From Alteromonas confluentis (lineage in GTDB: Bacteria > Pseudomonadota > Gammaproteobacteria > Enterobacterales > Alteromonadaceae), in assembly GCF_001757105.1 (NCBI RefSeq), contig NZ_MDHN01000034.1, positions 18,944-82,943 of the forward strand: a stretch of DNA of 64,000 nucleotides, written 5' to 3'. Position numbers and translations under genes: made by a program. Shown here piece after piece: positions 38,098 to 47,234 of the stretch. The notes under the pieces were generated by a model. The model ran no database searches. It was not told where the DNA came from and was given only the letters and a program-made list of their open reading frames with translations. The number at the start of each line of letters is the position of its first letter. Positions within the stretch are counted from its first letter, which is position 1.

Positions 38098-39609
38098 CTA
38101 CATCTTCCCGTAGCGTTCAAAGTTCTCATGCCAGCTCAGCGCTTCGCCCAGAATATGCGGGGTGTGCATGCCGCGGCCGGTTGCGCAGGCGCGCTCGAAG
38201 TAATCATGCAGGCGATCTCTGAAGTCAGGGTGTGCACATTTGTCGATAATGAGTTTAGCCCGCTGACGAGGCGAGAGGCCACGTAAGTCCGCCAGACCCT
38301 GTTCGGTCACAATCACTTTGGTGTCGTGTTCGGTGTGATCGACGTGTGAAACCATAGGCACAATTGACGAAATGGCCCCGTTTTTAGCAATGGAAGGCGT
38401 CACAAAAATCGACAAATAGCCGTTACGGGCAAAGTCACCAGAACCGCCAATACCGTTCATCATTCGGGTACCCATTACATGGGTAGAATTCACGTTGCCG
38501 TAGATATCTGCCTCAAGCAGACCATTCATGGCAATTACGCCAAGACGACGGGCCACTTCCGGGTGATTACTGATATCCTGTTGACGCAGAATGATTCTCT
38601 CACGATAGAAGTCGATATTGTCGTTCAGTTCTTCAAGCGCCACGGGGCTCAAAGAGAAGGCCGTTGCAGAAGCTGACGACAAGGTTCCGGATTTGAGCAT
38701 CTTCAGCATGCCGTCCTGAATTACTTCTGTGTAAGCGGTGAGGTTTTTGTAGCCTCCGGTATCCAAACCTTCCAACACGGCGTTCGGAATGTTACCTACG
38801 CCGGATTGCAGCGGCAATAGTTCTTTCGGTAAGCGGCCTTTGTTAATTTCGAACTGGAAAAAATCCAGAATATGGTCGGCAATTTGTCGTGATGTTGCAT
38901 CAGGGGGGGTAAAAGGGCTGTTTCTGTCTGGTGCATCTGTTTCAACAACGGCGAGAATTTTTTCTGGCGGAATACGGAAATAACTGTCGCCAATTCTATC
39001 GTCGGTTTTGGTCATCAGAATCGGTTTACGGTGGGGCGGTAGTGCGGTGCCGTAATAAATATCGTGCATGCCTTCCAGTTTCAGGTTCTGGCCCTTGTTT
39101 ACTTCGAGAATGATTTTATCAGCCTGTTCAATCCAGGTTTTGTTATTACCGATAGAAGATGACGGGATCAGGCGCCCATCTTCATGAATTGCCGTCACTT
39201 CGATAACAGCGATATTCAGTTTTCCCAGAAAACCGGACCAGGCGTACTGGGAAACTTCTGACAGGTGTATATCGATGTAGTGCATCTGCCCATTATTGAT
39301 TTGCTTACGGCAGGTAGGATCAGACTGGAACGGCAGGCGCATATTAATACCCTGGGCTTCAGCGAGTACACCATCCAATTCTGGTGCTGTCGATGCGCCG
39401 GTCCAGAGATTAATCTGAAAAGGCCTTCCGGCTTTGTGTTCAGCTCCGGCACGATCTGCCAGCGCGCGGGGTAGAGATTTAGGGTAGCCAGCGCCAGTAA
39501 AACCACTCATACCGACTGTGTCGCCGTCGCTAATAAATGCCGCAGCCTGTTCAGCGGTCATTATTTTGCTTTTTAATTGCGGACACAAAACCCTGGATTC
39601 AGAAAACAT
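38098..39609 (-). CDS. Acetyl-CoA hydrolase/transferase family protein (succinyl-CoA:acetate CoA-transferase-like)
   Basis: 503 residues from ATG 39609, six bases after GGAG; a GTG two codons earlier is possible. Class I CoA-transferase fold: SDGDTVGMSGFTGAGYPKSLPRALADR near 29-55, PLQSGVGNIPNAVLEGL, then LTAYTEVIQDG, which holds the glutamate that forms the CoA thioester in this family. GTRMMNGIGGSGDFARNGYLSIFVTPS and LSPRQRAKLIIDKCAHPDFRDRL are also family motifs. The length matches AarC-type succinyl-CoA:acetate CoA-transferase, which activates acetate at the expense of succinyl-CoA and can replace succinyl-CoA synthetase in the TCA cycle. Other acyl-CoA substrates cannot be excluded. Confidence 0.92.
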   Translation of the reverse strand: MFSESRVLCPQLKSKIMTAEQAAAFISDGDTVGMSGFTGAGYPKSLPRALADRAGAEHKAGRPFQINLWTGASTAPELDGVLAEAQGINMRLPFQSDPTCRKQINNGQMHYIDIHLSEVSQYAWSGFLGKLNIAVIEVTAIHEDGRLIPSSSIGNNKTWIEQADKIILEVNKGQNLKLEGMHDIYYGTALPPHRKPILMTKTDDRIGDSYFRIPPEKILAVVETDAPDRNSPFTPPDATSRQIADHILDFFQFEINKGRLPKELLPLQSGVGNIPNAVLEGLDTGGYKNLTAYTEVIQDGMLKMLKSGTLSSASATAFSLSPVALEELNDNIDFYRERIILRQQDISNHPEVARRLGVIAMNGLLEADIYGNVNSTHVMGTRMMNGIGGSGDFARNGYLSIFVTPSIAKNGAISSIVPMVSHVDHTEHDTKVIVTEQGLADLRGLSPRQRAKLIIDKCAHPDFRDRLHDYFERACATGRGMHTPHILGEALSWHENFERYGKM

Positions 39610-39851
39610 GTTCACTCCGATCGTGTTTATACGGATAAAAAAGTCTATTCGAAGATGTGTGAGAAAACGGAATACAACGAATGAGAACGATATGTCGATA
39701 AAGCTTAATATCGATGTAAACTGTACACCGATATTTCGTTAACGGAATAAGACCTCAGTGGTATGTAGAGGATATTTCGCCGCTGATATTCGCTATTTCG
39801 CCGTAGTTTGACGATCTTGTGAAGTTTTGGTGAAATCTTAATTAAGCGCCC
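39610..39851. other. Intergenic region, nothing recognised
   Basis: 242 bases upstream of the CoA-transferase gene. A near repeat of TATTTCGCCG occurs twice around 39772-39803. No RNA or gene was seen. Confidence 0.35.
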
Positions 39852-40856
39852 TTATAAGGCAGGCGCTAATTCAACTGCTTTCAAAAAAGGGACTTTAAAA
39901 GTGGCAAAGTCTTCAATCTGTGGCAGGTGGCCCAGCCCCTCCAATTCAACAACGAAAAGCGTACTGTTTCGTTGTTTCACTTCGGCACCCAACTTGTCAT
40001 AGCGGCCGAGTTCGCGGGTAACCGTTTCACGTTTGCTTGCCCGCCCTGGCGCGGTGCGATCCCGGGTGCCAATGATCAAAGTAGAGGGTACTTTTAAATA
40101 TTGAAAATCCTCTATTACGGGTTGGGTAAGAATCATGTCGTAGGTCAAAGCTGCCACTTTCGCCAACTGTGGCCAGTCGTCTCCCTTTATCCATCCCTGC
40201 AGAAAAGCCGCATGGCTAGCGTAGTCGGCGTTCCACTTACCATCGTAATAGTTCTTTTGCTGATAGGTCACGATGTTCTCTGGTTTTTTATTCAGCTCTC
40301 GTTGAAACGCCGTTTCGATATCAGGGTAGCTTTCATAAAGCAGATAATTCTCCAGGCCAATGGGATTCACTAGAACCAGTTTGGCGGTATGTTCGGGAAA
40401 CAATAATGCAAAGCGGGTGGCTAGCATGCCACCCATGGAATGGCCTACTATCACGCTCTGATCAATGTCTAACTTTTCCAGCAGCCCGCGGGTATTGGTG
40501 GCCAGCGCAGCAAAGCTATATTGATAGTCAGTGGGTTTAGACGACTTCCCGAAGCCGATCTGATCTGGGATCAGCACGCCGTAGCCGTTGTCTTGCAGAA
40601 ACTCAGCCGTTTGCTGCCAGTATGCACCATTAAAATTCTTACCATGAAGCAATGTGACAACAGGTTTATTTTCTTTCGGCGGCAAATACATGTAGGCCAT
40701 GTCTAACGCTTTGCCTTGAGAGGTAAAGTGGTAAGTGTCGACAGTGAAGGGATAACTCAAATTGGATAAGCGCTTGTCCATCGGGGGAATGGTGGCAGCA
40801 ATTGAATGAAAAGCGCTAAGCCAGAATAGAAAGGCTAGGGAAAACACTCGAAACAT
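39852..40856 (-). CDS. Exported alpha/beta-hydrolase
   Basis: 334 residues from ATG 40856, seven bases after CGGAG; the frame opening at 40886 lacks a ribosome site. Signal peptide MFRVFSLAFLFWLSAFHSIAA. The classical triad is visible: oxyanion HGKNFNG, nucleophile elbow VGHSMGGM (Ser ~ residue 145), Asp in IIGTRDRTAPG, and His in LEGLGHLPQIEDF. It belongs to the epoxide hydrolase/haloperoxidase-like branch. The substrate is unknown, and there is no operon partner. Confidence 0.87.
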   Translation of the reverse strand: MFRVFSLAFLFWLSAFHSIAATIPPMDKRLSNLSYPFTVDTYHFTSQGKALDMAYMYLPPKENKPVVTLLHGKNFNGAYWQQTAEFLQDNGYGVLIPDQIGFGKSSKPTDYQYSFAALATNTRGLLEKLDIDQSVIVGHSMGGMLATRFALLFPEHTAKLVLVNPIGLENYLLYESYPDIETAFQRELNKKPENIVTYQQKNYYDGKWNADYASHAAFLQGWIKGDDWPQLAKVAALTYDMILTQPVIEDFQYLKVPSTLIIGTRDRTAPGRASKRETVTRELGRYDKLGAEVKQRNSTLFVVELEGLGHLPQIEDFATFKVPFLKAVELAPAL

Positions 40857-41053
40857 AAATAGACTCCGGGATATAAATAATCTCATTTTTATACCGTAGA
40901 TACTCTGAGTTGTTCACTTTATCGATAGATCGTCGTTTTCGGTCGTCGCGTCGCAAAGGTTGATCTCAAGACCACTCGGTGAGTAACAAAGAGGTACTTA
41001 TTTCATTTCGCTGCCTTTCAGGGCGGCAAAGGTCACATCATAGGAGTATGAAA

Positions 41054-41704
41054 ATGGCGAATGTATTTGTTGTTGGTGCTGCGGGCAATGTGGGTACCCG
41101 TCTTGTTTCAAAACTGGTTAAGGGAAGTCATCACGTTGTTGCAATGCACAGAAAGGAGCAGCAACAGCAGGATCTGGAAGGGCGGGGTGCACGCACGTGC
41201 TTATTGAGTATTACAGAAACCGATGTACCCACCCTGGCTTCGGCCATCAAAGGTTGCGATACCGTTGTGTTCACCGCGGGTGCGGGTGGTGCCAGTGAAG
41301 AGCTTACGAACAAGGTTGATGGCGAGGGCCTGGAAAAAACCGTAGATGCCGCTATTGCCGCTGGCGCTAAACGGTTTGTGTTAGTTTCTGCTTTTCCTGA
41401 TGCGGGTCGTGGTAAAAAGATTTCAGACACCTTTGAAAACTATATGCGGGTTAAACGTCTGTCGGATGCGTACCTTGCTGAAAGTGAGTTGGATTGGGTT
41501 ATTCTTCGTCCAGGCACGTTGACCATCGAAGAAGGCACCGGGAAGGTGAACGCAGGCTATGCAATTAAATATGGTGATGTTTCTCGTGACAATGTCGCCG
41601 ATACCATTCGGGCTATTATCGATAACAAAGCACTGACGCACAAAATTATCGAGCTCACTGATGGTGATGTACCGGTTGACGAAGCTATCGGAAAATTTGT
41701 TTAG
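41054..41704 (+). CDS. NAD(P)-binding SDR-like oxidoreductase (YwnB/NmrA type)
   Basis: 216 residues. ATG 41054 is seven bases after AGGAG, so it is preferred over ATG 41048 (one base) and over the long frame from 40979. Rossmann motif VFVVGAAGNVGTRLV; mid-region TVVFTAGAGGASE, FVLVSAFPDAGRG, and WVILRPGTLTIEEG are typical of atypical short-chain dehydrogenases lacking a canonical YxxxK pair. It may act as a redox sensor or reductase. No neighbour suggests a substrate. Confidence 0.85.
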   Translation: MANVFVVGAAGNVGTRLVSKLVKGSHHVVAMHRKEQQQQDLEGRGARTCLLSITETDVPTLASAIKGCDTVVFTAGAGGASEELTNKVDGEGLEKTVDAAIAAGAKRFVLVSAFPDAGRGKKISDTFENYMRVKRLSDAYLAESELDWVILRPGTLTIEEGTGKVNAGYAIKYGDVSRDNVADTIRAIIDNKALTHKIIELTDGDVPVDEAIGKFV

Positions 41705-41812
41705 AGAACAGTAAGAAGTCAGATCAGAGCGGATTTTTACTGGCGGTATAGGTTTTTTGTTACATACTTTTCAAGATTTTTTTAAATAATTTTAAAAAAT
41801 GATGCATCTAGT

Positions 41813-41835
41813 TAGCCATCATCCCCGTATGGCTA
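41813..41835. promoter_or_regulatory. Dyad upstream of the DUF4331 operon
   Basis: Perfect TAGCCAT/ATGGCTA arms with a nine-base spacer, 29 bp before the DUF4331 start. Candidate operator or 5' UTR hairpin; nothing else supports it. Confidence 0.35.
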
Positions 41836-41864
41836 GTTGTACATTCACAAAAAAAGGTATGTCT

Positions 41865-43457
41865 ATGTCCCCGTTCAAACCGCTCAGCCTCGCTGTCTCA
41901 GCTGCATTAATTGCAGGTGTTTCTACTTCTGTTTTGGCCTCAAGCCACCGAGAAGCACCTGCAATTACGCGTGCTCCAACGGTCGATGCCACCGATTTTT
42001 ATATGTTTAATAGCTATGAAACCAGTCGCGAAGGTTACGTAACACTAATAGCTAACTACATTCCGTTGCAGGACGCTTACGGGGGCCCGAATTATTTTGC
42101 TATGGACCCAGATGCTGTTTATGCCATCCATATCGATAATGATGGCGACGCCATGGAAGATATCACTTTTGCGTTCCAGTTCAACGCAATGCTAGCGGCT
42201 GATAACGAGGGCGTGGCTTTACCGGTGGGGCCGGAAGGCGACCAGAAGATGATAAAAGTGCCACTGAAAAATGTAGGGCCGGTTAGCGCTGACGACCAAA
42301 GCAACGCCAACTTTTCCGAAAGTTACACCATGACGTGGGTTAGCGGAAACGCGCGTACTGGCGAACGTACCATGCTAATGCCATCTGAAGGTGACACATT
42401 CTCAAAGCCGCTGGACTACATTGGTGACAAAACCTTTACCAGTTCCACAGAATACGAACGCTATGCAGGTCAGTTTGTGTATAGTTTTTCTGTGCCCGGC
42501 TGCGACAATAACGGTAAGGTTTTTGTTGGACAACGCAAAGACCCCTTCGTAGTAAATCTAGGGGATACCTTTGACCTGGTGAATTATGTGCCCGTTGAAG
42601 GTGATAGCGCACCAGGAGCTGGAGACGGTGATGGTTTCCCTGGCGGCATAACGCAGAGTGCCGATAATGATGATTTAGCTGACAAAAATGTGACTTCCAT
42701 TGCCGTTGAAATTCCGGCTGCGTGTATCACCGGTGACGGTAACGGAACCGTTGGTGCGTGGACCACCGCCAGTTTGCCACAAGCCAGAATTTTGAACCCA
42801 AACGCCACCTTCGATAAACCCGCCGTGGCTAGCGGCGCGATGACACAGGTTTCTCGTTTGGGTAGCCCATTGGTCAATGAGTTGGTAATTGGTCTTGCCG
42901 ACAAGGATAAGTTTAACTCGTCGCATCCATCTGAAGATGGTCAGTTTGCCGACTATGTGACCCATCCCGTGCTACCTGAACTGCTGAATATTCTGTTTCG
43001 TGATGCCGTAAATACAACGCTTGGCACGTCTATCGAAACATTAGCACCCACTAATTTTCCCCGTAACGATTTGGTCACTGCATTTCTCACCGGTTTCCCG
43101 GGAGTTAACCAGCAGGCTTCAGTGACCGCATCAGAAATGCTCCGTTTGAACACCGCCATTGCCGCGACACCAGCAGGTGAGCAGTCTGCGTTTGGCGTAG
43201 CTGGCGATGATCTGGCGGGTTTCCCAAATGGACGCCGCCCTGGTGATGACGTGGTAGATATAGCTCTTCGCGTGGTGATGGGCGCCTTATGCTATCCGAT
43301 CCCGGTAAACGGTGAGCCAACGGATTTAGGACTGTGTGCAGAAGAAGATGCCAGCGTGGGTAACGTGCCGTTTACCGATGGTGCGCCGGTAGACGCATCA
43401 ATGATGAATAGCAGCTTCCCGTACCTTGCCACGCCTATTTCTGGCTCAGCAGAATAA
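41865..43457 (+). CDS. DUF4331 exported protein
   Basis: 530 residues from ATG 41865, preferred over ATG 41859 by its spacing to AAAGG. Signal peptide MSPFKPLSLAVSAALIAGVSTSVLA, then SSHREAPAITRAPTVDATDFYMF, the hallmark opening of the DUF4331 family. An acidic Ca-binding-like stretch IDNDGDAMED lies near 88-97, and further acidic loops (GDGDGFPGG, DNDDLADKN) follow. A conserved C-terminal block (DDVVDIALRVVMGALCY) sits before the end. The family has no assigned function and belongs to large exported proteins found with redox or metal genes. First gene of a four-gene unit. Confidence 0.9.
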   Translation: MSPFKPLSLAVSAALIAGVSTSVLASSHREAPAITRAPTVDATDFYMFNSYETSREGYVTLIANYIPLQDAYGGPNYFAMDPDAVYAIHIDNDGDAMEDITFAFQFNAMLAADNEGVALPVGPEGDQKMIKVPLKNVGPVSADDQSNANFSESYTMTWVSGNARTGERTMLMPSEGDTFSKPLDYIGDKTFTSSTEYERYAGQFVYSFSVPGCDNNGKVFVGQRKDPFVVNLGDTFDLVNYVPVEGDSAPGAGDGDGFPGGITQSADNDDLADKNVTSIAVEIPAACITGDGNGTVGAWTTASLPQARILNPNATFDKPAVASGAMTQVSRLGSPLVNELVIGLADKDKFNSSHPSEDGQFADYVTHPVLPELLNILFRDAVNTTLGTSIETLAPTNFPRNDLVTAFLTGFPGVNQQASVTASEMLRLNTAIAATPAGEQSAFGVAGDDLAGFPNGRRPGDDVVDIALRVVMGALCYPIPVNGEPTDLGLCAEEDASVGNVPFTDGAPVDASMMNSSFPYLATPISGSAE

Positions 43458-43463
43458 GGAGCC

Positions 43464-43952
43464 ATGATGAAACATTTATACTTACTCGCAGCCGCGAGCC
43501 TGGTGCTTACCGGCTGTGGCAGTGACGATGATGATGAGGTCGTCAATTACGCGCCAGAAGTGGTGTCCGACAATTTCACTACCACAGTGGATACCCCTTT
43601 TTCCGATATGCTGACGGCAACTGACGAAAATGGCGACACACTGACGTTCGCGCTCGCTGACACGCCTTCGAACGGTACGGTTGAAGTTGCCAGCGACGGC
43701 AGTTTTACATTCACTCCTGCGAGTGAATTCACCGGTGAGGACATGTTTACTTTCACGGTAACAGATGGTGAAAGTGACCCTGTGAGTGGCACCATTGGTA
43801 TTACGGTTGAAGCCGAGCAGGTGGAGAGTGCAGCGTACATACGTGCCGCTTTTAATCAATCTGCAACGGACACGCCTTTGCCTGTTAATGGCAGAGAGTT
43901 CTCTGATGATGATGATCCTACAGCCTACGATGATTTGCTGAGCGATTATTAA
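43464..43952 (+). CDS. Cadherin-like acidic lipoprotein
   Basis: 162 residues; ATG 43467 is an equally good start. AGGAG precedes it. Lipobox LVLTGCGS (Cys near 18), followed by DDDDE, so the mature protein is a lipoprotein, predicted outer-membrane anchored. The one Ig-like domain of cadherin/tandem-95 type (YAPEVVSDNFTTTVDTPFSD, DENGDTLTFAL, GSFTFTPASEFTGEDMFTFTVTDGES) normally occurs in arrays and binds calcium. The C-terminus is highly acidic (SDDDDPTAYDDLLSDY). It starts six bases after the DUF4331 stop. Confidence 0.85.
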   Translation: MMKHLYLLAAASLVLTGCGSDDDDEVVNYAPEVVSDNFTTTVDTPFSDMLTATDENGDTLTFALADTPSNGTVEVASDGSFTFTPASEFTGEDMFTFTVTDGESDPVSGTIGITVEAEQVESAAYIRAAFNQSATDTPLPVNGREFSDDDDPTAYDDLLSDY

Positions 43953-44000
43953 TACCACAGTACATTTGGCCAGGGATGGCTTTATAACAGGGAACTAGCC

Positions 44001-45092
44001 ATGAGAATAGCGAAAGAGGTTACAACGCTGCTTACCGGCATAATCTGTGCGGGTGCTGTAACTTTGCTCATTACCGTGTTGGTAACACTTGGGGTAAGTG
44101 TCAATAATCATGCAGAAGCTGCAGTTTACTATCCGGACAACAACACAATTATCGCGAGTTGGGAACGGCCCTCTGATGCATTACCCGATGTGCAGACATT
44201 GCAGCAGGAGTTGGCGCAAGCCCGTACGTTAAATGGCTCGGAAAAAGTGCTACGCAAACTCTATAGACAAACCCAACGCGGGTTGAATGCACAACTTGCT
44301 AATCCCGAATGGCATATTTTTCATGCCAGATTATTGCAACAACAACATCAGTTTGACGAGGCTGCTGAAGTGCTCGACAACACGATCAGACAACACAGGG
44401 CATCAGCTTCAGCCCTTATGTTACTAGCTACAGTGGAAGTGAATCGGGGAAGCCCTGAACAGGCACGCAAGGCCTGTCAAAAGTTGGCTGGCATCGGCGA
44501 GCCCACATTCGCCGCCATTTGTTTGCTGGATATCGATGCTCAGCAGCAGCCAGACGAAGCAGACTATCAAAAATTGCAGCAACTACGTAAGTTCTCAGGT
44601 CTCGATCGCGCTCCTGCCATCGATAATTGGGCAGGAGAAATTCTAGCGGCGATGGCAATGGCATTGAATAAACCTGAAGAGGCGGCGGGCTACCTCAGCG
44701 ACACTGATTTGTCGGCTGCGCCGATTAGCCGGGTTGCCCTTTGGGCCGACATCCAGCTTGAATTGGGACGCGCCAGTGCTGTTATTGATATACTTACACC
44801 GCTGATCAAGGCGCCTTCTAATGTAGATGATGCCATACTTGTCAGACTCGCTCAGGCGGAAGCTACGTTAGCCACCAACGACGACTGGCAACAGATTATG
44901 AAGCAACGCGTTACAATGCGGGAGTGGCGTGGTGACAATGTGCATGCTGCGCAGTTGGCGCGGTATTACCTCGATGTAAATGCTGACCCGGTGAAGGCAA
45001 TGCACTTTGCAAAGCTCAATTGGGAGCACGGCAAAACCTGGGACGATAAAATGTTATTGCAACGAGCCAATGCGTTGGAATTAAGACAGTAA
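44001..45092 (+). CDS. Membrane-anchored TPR protein
   Basis: 363 residues. A single N-terminal membrane segment (~9-33, TGIICAGAVTLLITVLVTLGVSV), then helical repeats with TPR features: AQLANPEWHIFHARLLQQQHQFDEAAEVLDNT, SALMLLATVEVNRGSPEQARKACQKLA, LWADIQLELGRASAVIDIL, ARYYLDVNADPVKAMHFAKLNW. It probably sits in the periplasm on a membrane anchor as a scaffold. AGGGA precedes the ATG; 48 bp after the lipoprotein gene. Confidence 0.85.
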   Translation: MRIAKEVTTLLTGIICAGAVTLLITVLVTLGVSVNNHAEAAVYYPDNNTIIASWERPSDALPDVQTLQQELAQARTLNGSEKVLRKLYRQTQRGLNAQLANPEWHIFHARLLQQQHQFDEAAEVLDNTIRQHRASASALMLLATVEVNRGSPEQARKACQKLAGIGEPTFAAICLLDIDAQQQPDEADYQKLQQLRKFSGLDRAPAIDNWAGEILAAMAMALNKPEEAAGYLSDTDLSAAPISRVALWADIQLELGRASAVIDILTPLIKAPSNVDDAILVRLAQAEATLATNDDWQQIMKQRVTMREWRGDNVHAAQLARYYLDVNADPVKAMHFAKLNWEHGKTWDDKMLLQRANALELRQ

Positions 45093-45109
45093 ATAAAATG
45101 GAGTACCCT

Positions 45110-46237
45110 ATGCGTTGGGTGTATTACGCAAAGCTTTCAATAGTACTAATGGTGCTTCAGCTCAGTTTTTTAGTCGCCAGTAAGAGTTTTGCGCACGAGC
45201 TGAGTAATGGCTATTTAACCCTGTCTGGTGAAAACACGCGTCAGCTTGAGGGAAGATTGTCGTTGATGCCTTATGACCTTGAGATTGAGGTGAAGCTCGA
45301 CGAGAATTTCGACGGCGATCTTACCTGGCAAGAGGTGAAGGCAGCACAGCCCGGTTTACATGATTATGCCGCCTCAGTGTTACGCTTTACCCAGCAGGAA
45401 ACGCTATGTCGCCCGGCCTTTAAAGACGTTGCCATGGAGAGCATATCTGGCATCGATTTGATAGCGATTCCATTCACGCTTACTTGCCCTACAGACTCCG
45501 CTTTAGTTGTTAGTTACCAGGGGGTATTTGACATGGAAGAGAGTCACAAAACCCTGCTAACGGCGATAATCGGTGGTGCTAGCCATACTGATGTATTCAC
45601 TCGTTCTCACAGAGAAAGTACGCTGGCGACGGACTCAGGTGCTACAGCCTGGCAGACAATAACGACCTTTGTGTATCAGGGCATCATTCATATTTGGATT
45701 GGCATAGACCACATTCTGTTTTTACTGGCCACGCTGCTCACTGTTAATTTGGTAAGAAAAGACAATCGTTGGCTGGGTGAGGAGCGAACTGGCACTATTC
45801 TCAAATCTACATTGTGGCTGGTCACGGCTTTTACCGTGGCACATTCAGTCACACTTACCACCACGGCACTGGGTTGGTATCAACCCTCAAGTCGCTGGGT
45901 TGAATTCGGCATTGCCATCTCAGTTATGCTCACGGCGCTAAACAATATTTGGCCGGTAATTCACCGTTTGGTATTGATTACTTTTGCGTTTGGCTTACTG
46001 CATGGAATGGGCTTTGCCAGCGTTTTCGGAGAGTTGCAGGCGAATGCTGCGAGTCCGCTTTTGGCCATAGCATCGTTTAATATCGGTGTAGAAATCGGAC
46101 AGTTAGTCGTGGTGCTACTGCTACTACCGGTGCTGTTGGCGCTTCGGCATGTACGTGCTTATGCTTCGGCGATAATGCCATTAGCGTCGTCGGTAATTGC
46201 GCTTATCGCGCTGAATTGGGCTATTCAGCGCTTTTAG
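45110..46237 (+). CDS. HupE/UreJ-family membrane protein with an EF-hand-like loop
   Basis: 375 residues; ATG 45110 follows GGAGTACCCT and replaces the ATG at 45098. Signal/anchor segment (about 5-28), then a ~150-residue periplasmic domain holding DENFDGDLTWQE near residues 64-75, an exact 12-residue EF-hand calcium loop. Six or seven membrane helices follow with HupE/UreJ motifs: HIWIGIDHILFLLATLL near 200, HSVTLT, and LHGMGFASVFGEL near 300. Their His residues fit metal (Ni/Co) permeation as in HupE. The calcium loop and the cluster context are not typical of hydrogenase HupE, and no hydrogenase or urease gene is in the window. Confidence 0.88.
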   Translation: MRWVYYAKLSIVLMVLQLSFLVASKSFAHELSNGYLTLSGENTRQLEGRLSLMPYDLEIEVKLDENFDGDLTWQEVKAAQPGLHDYAASVLRFTQQETLCRPAFKDVAMESISGIDLIAIPFTLTCPTDSALVVSYQGVFDMEESHKTLLTAIIGGASHTDVFTRSHRESTLATDSGATAWQTITTFVYQGIIHIWIGIDHILFLLATLLTVNLVRKDNRWLGEERTGTILKSTLWLVTAFTVAHSVTLTTTALGWYQPSSRWVEFGIAISVMLTALNNIWPVIHRLVLITFAFGLLHGMGFASVFGELQANAASPLLAIASFNIGVEIGQLVVVLLLLPVLLALRHVRAYASAIMPLASSVIALIALNWAIQRF

Positions 46238-46250
46238 TTAAATTTAGCGT

Positions 46251-46279
46251 GTGATGCCTGGCTATTTAGAATGCATCAC
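46251..46279. terminator. Hairpin between convergent genes
   Basis: Seven-base perfect arms GTGATGC (46251-46257) and GCATCAC (46273-46279) with a 15-base loop. It lies between the HupE/UreJ stop and the protease stop. No T run, so the terminator role is tentative. Confidence 0.4.
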
Positions 46280-46306
46280 GAATAAACGATGGGACGGTGC
46301 GGCTGT

Positions 46307-47170
46307 TTATTCTTCAGGGAGCTTTACTAAAAATTCCTGTTTAGGAAAATCGATAGCAAATCCCAATAGGCTATTCAGCACATCGCCTCCCAGGATTAAT
46401 TCCGGGGGCTGACCCTCGGTATTCATCGTAAAGCGAACCGGTACATCACGCATGGTGATGCTGCCCACAGAAATAGTGCTCACCGAGGCTTTTTTGATTG
46501 CGCTCGTGTTCGATGTCGCACCAAGTATAGTGCCATCATCAATCAGATGAGCGTCTGTTGTTCGCCAGCCCAGCGCTTTTAATGCCGACGCATTAGCGAT
46601 GGTGGCAGCTGCGCCGGTATCGATGAGTGCAGGTATCTCAACGCCGTTCATTTTTACATTGATATGAACGAGTAGGCCGTCGCGCCTAATCGCGGGAACG
46701 GTCAGATAATTTCCTTCTACTTCACCGGATGGGACGGTGCGAAGCTGGTGTGCAGCCGCATCAAAAACCAACGCCTTTTCAGCAAACAGATCCATACCGA
46801 TAATGCCTGCTGCTTCTGTGGCGCCTGCATTAGGCATTGCTAACAGCCCAACATAGCTGATATCGAACAGATCACTTTTAAATGAATCCACAGGATAGGC
46901 TTTTGCGGCTATGGTACCTGTCGCGCCGTTAATCGTGAGCCCGCTGTCAAAGCTCTCCAGTTTAAGCAGATCTGCCAGCGCTGGCATCATTAAACTGGAT
47001 TCGGCACCGGTATCCACCACCATGTAGTAGGGACCCTGACCATTTACTTCCGTAGCGATAACCGGGCGATTACGTGAGTCGTACCGCATTTCCGTCGACA
47101 ACGTCGTGTCTTGGGTAGCCCATGCACTTGCTGTAACCGCGCATAATGTCAGTAACAACGACAGTTTCAT
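46307..47170 (-). CDS. Exported aspartyl protease with two DTG motifs
   Basis: 287 residues. Signal peptide MKLSLLLTLCAVTASAWA. Two retropepsin-type active-site motifs: VVDTGAESSLMMPALADLL near 52 and ALIDTGAAATIANASAL near 182. The two lobes could form the catalytic pair within one chain, as in pepsin, while most bacterial members carry one and dimerise. Each DTG is followed by a Leu-rich helix. It is the last minus-strand gene before the 1924-residue protein, 64 bp past its end; operon membership is uncertain. Confidence 0.88.
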   Translation of the reverse strand: MKLSLLLTLCAVTASAWATQDTTLSTEMRYDSRNRPVIATEVNGQGPYYMVVDTGAESSLMMPALADLLKLESFDSGLTINGATGTIAAKAYPVDSFKSDLFDISYVGLLAMPNAGATEAAGIIGMDLFAEKALVFDAAAHQLRTVPSGEVEGNYLTVPAIRRDGLLVHINVKMNGVEIPALIDTGAAATIANASALKALGWRTTDAHLIDDGTILGATSNTSAIKKASVSTISVGSITMRDVPVRFTMNTEGQPPELILGGDVLNSLLGFAIDFPKQEFLVKLPEE

Positions 47171-47234
47171 AACAGTCTCCGTGATTTGTATTTTTTCGAC
47201 TGTAACCAGACAACCTTACCCCTACCTTGCAGCA

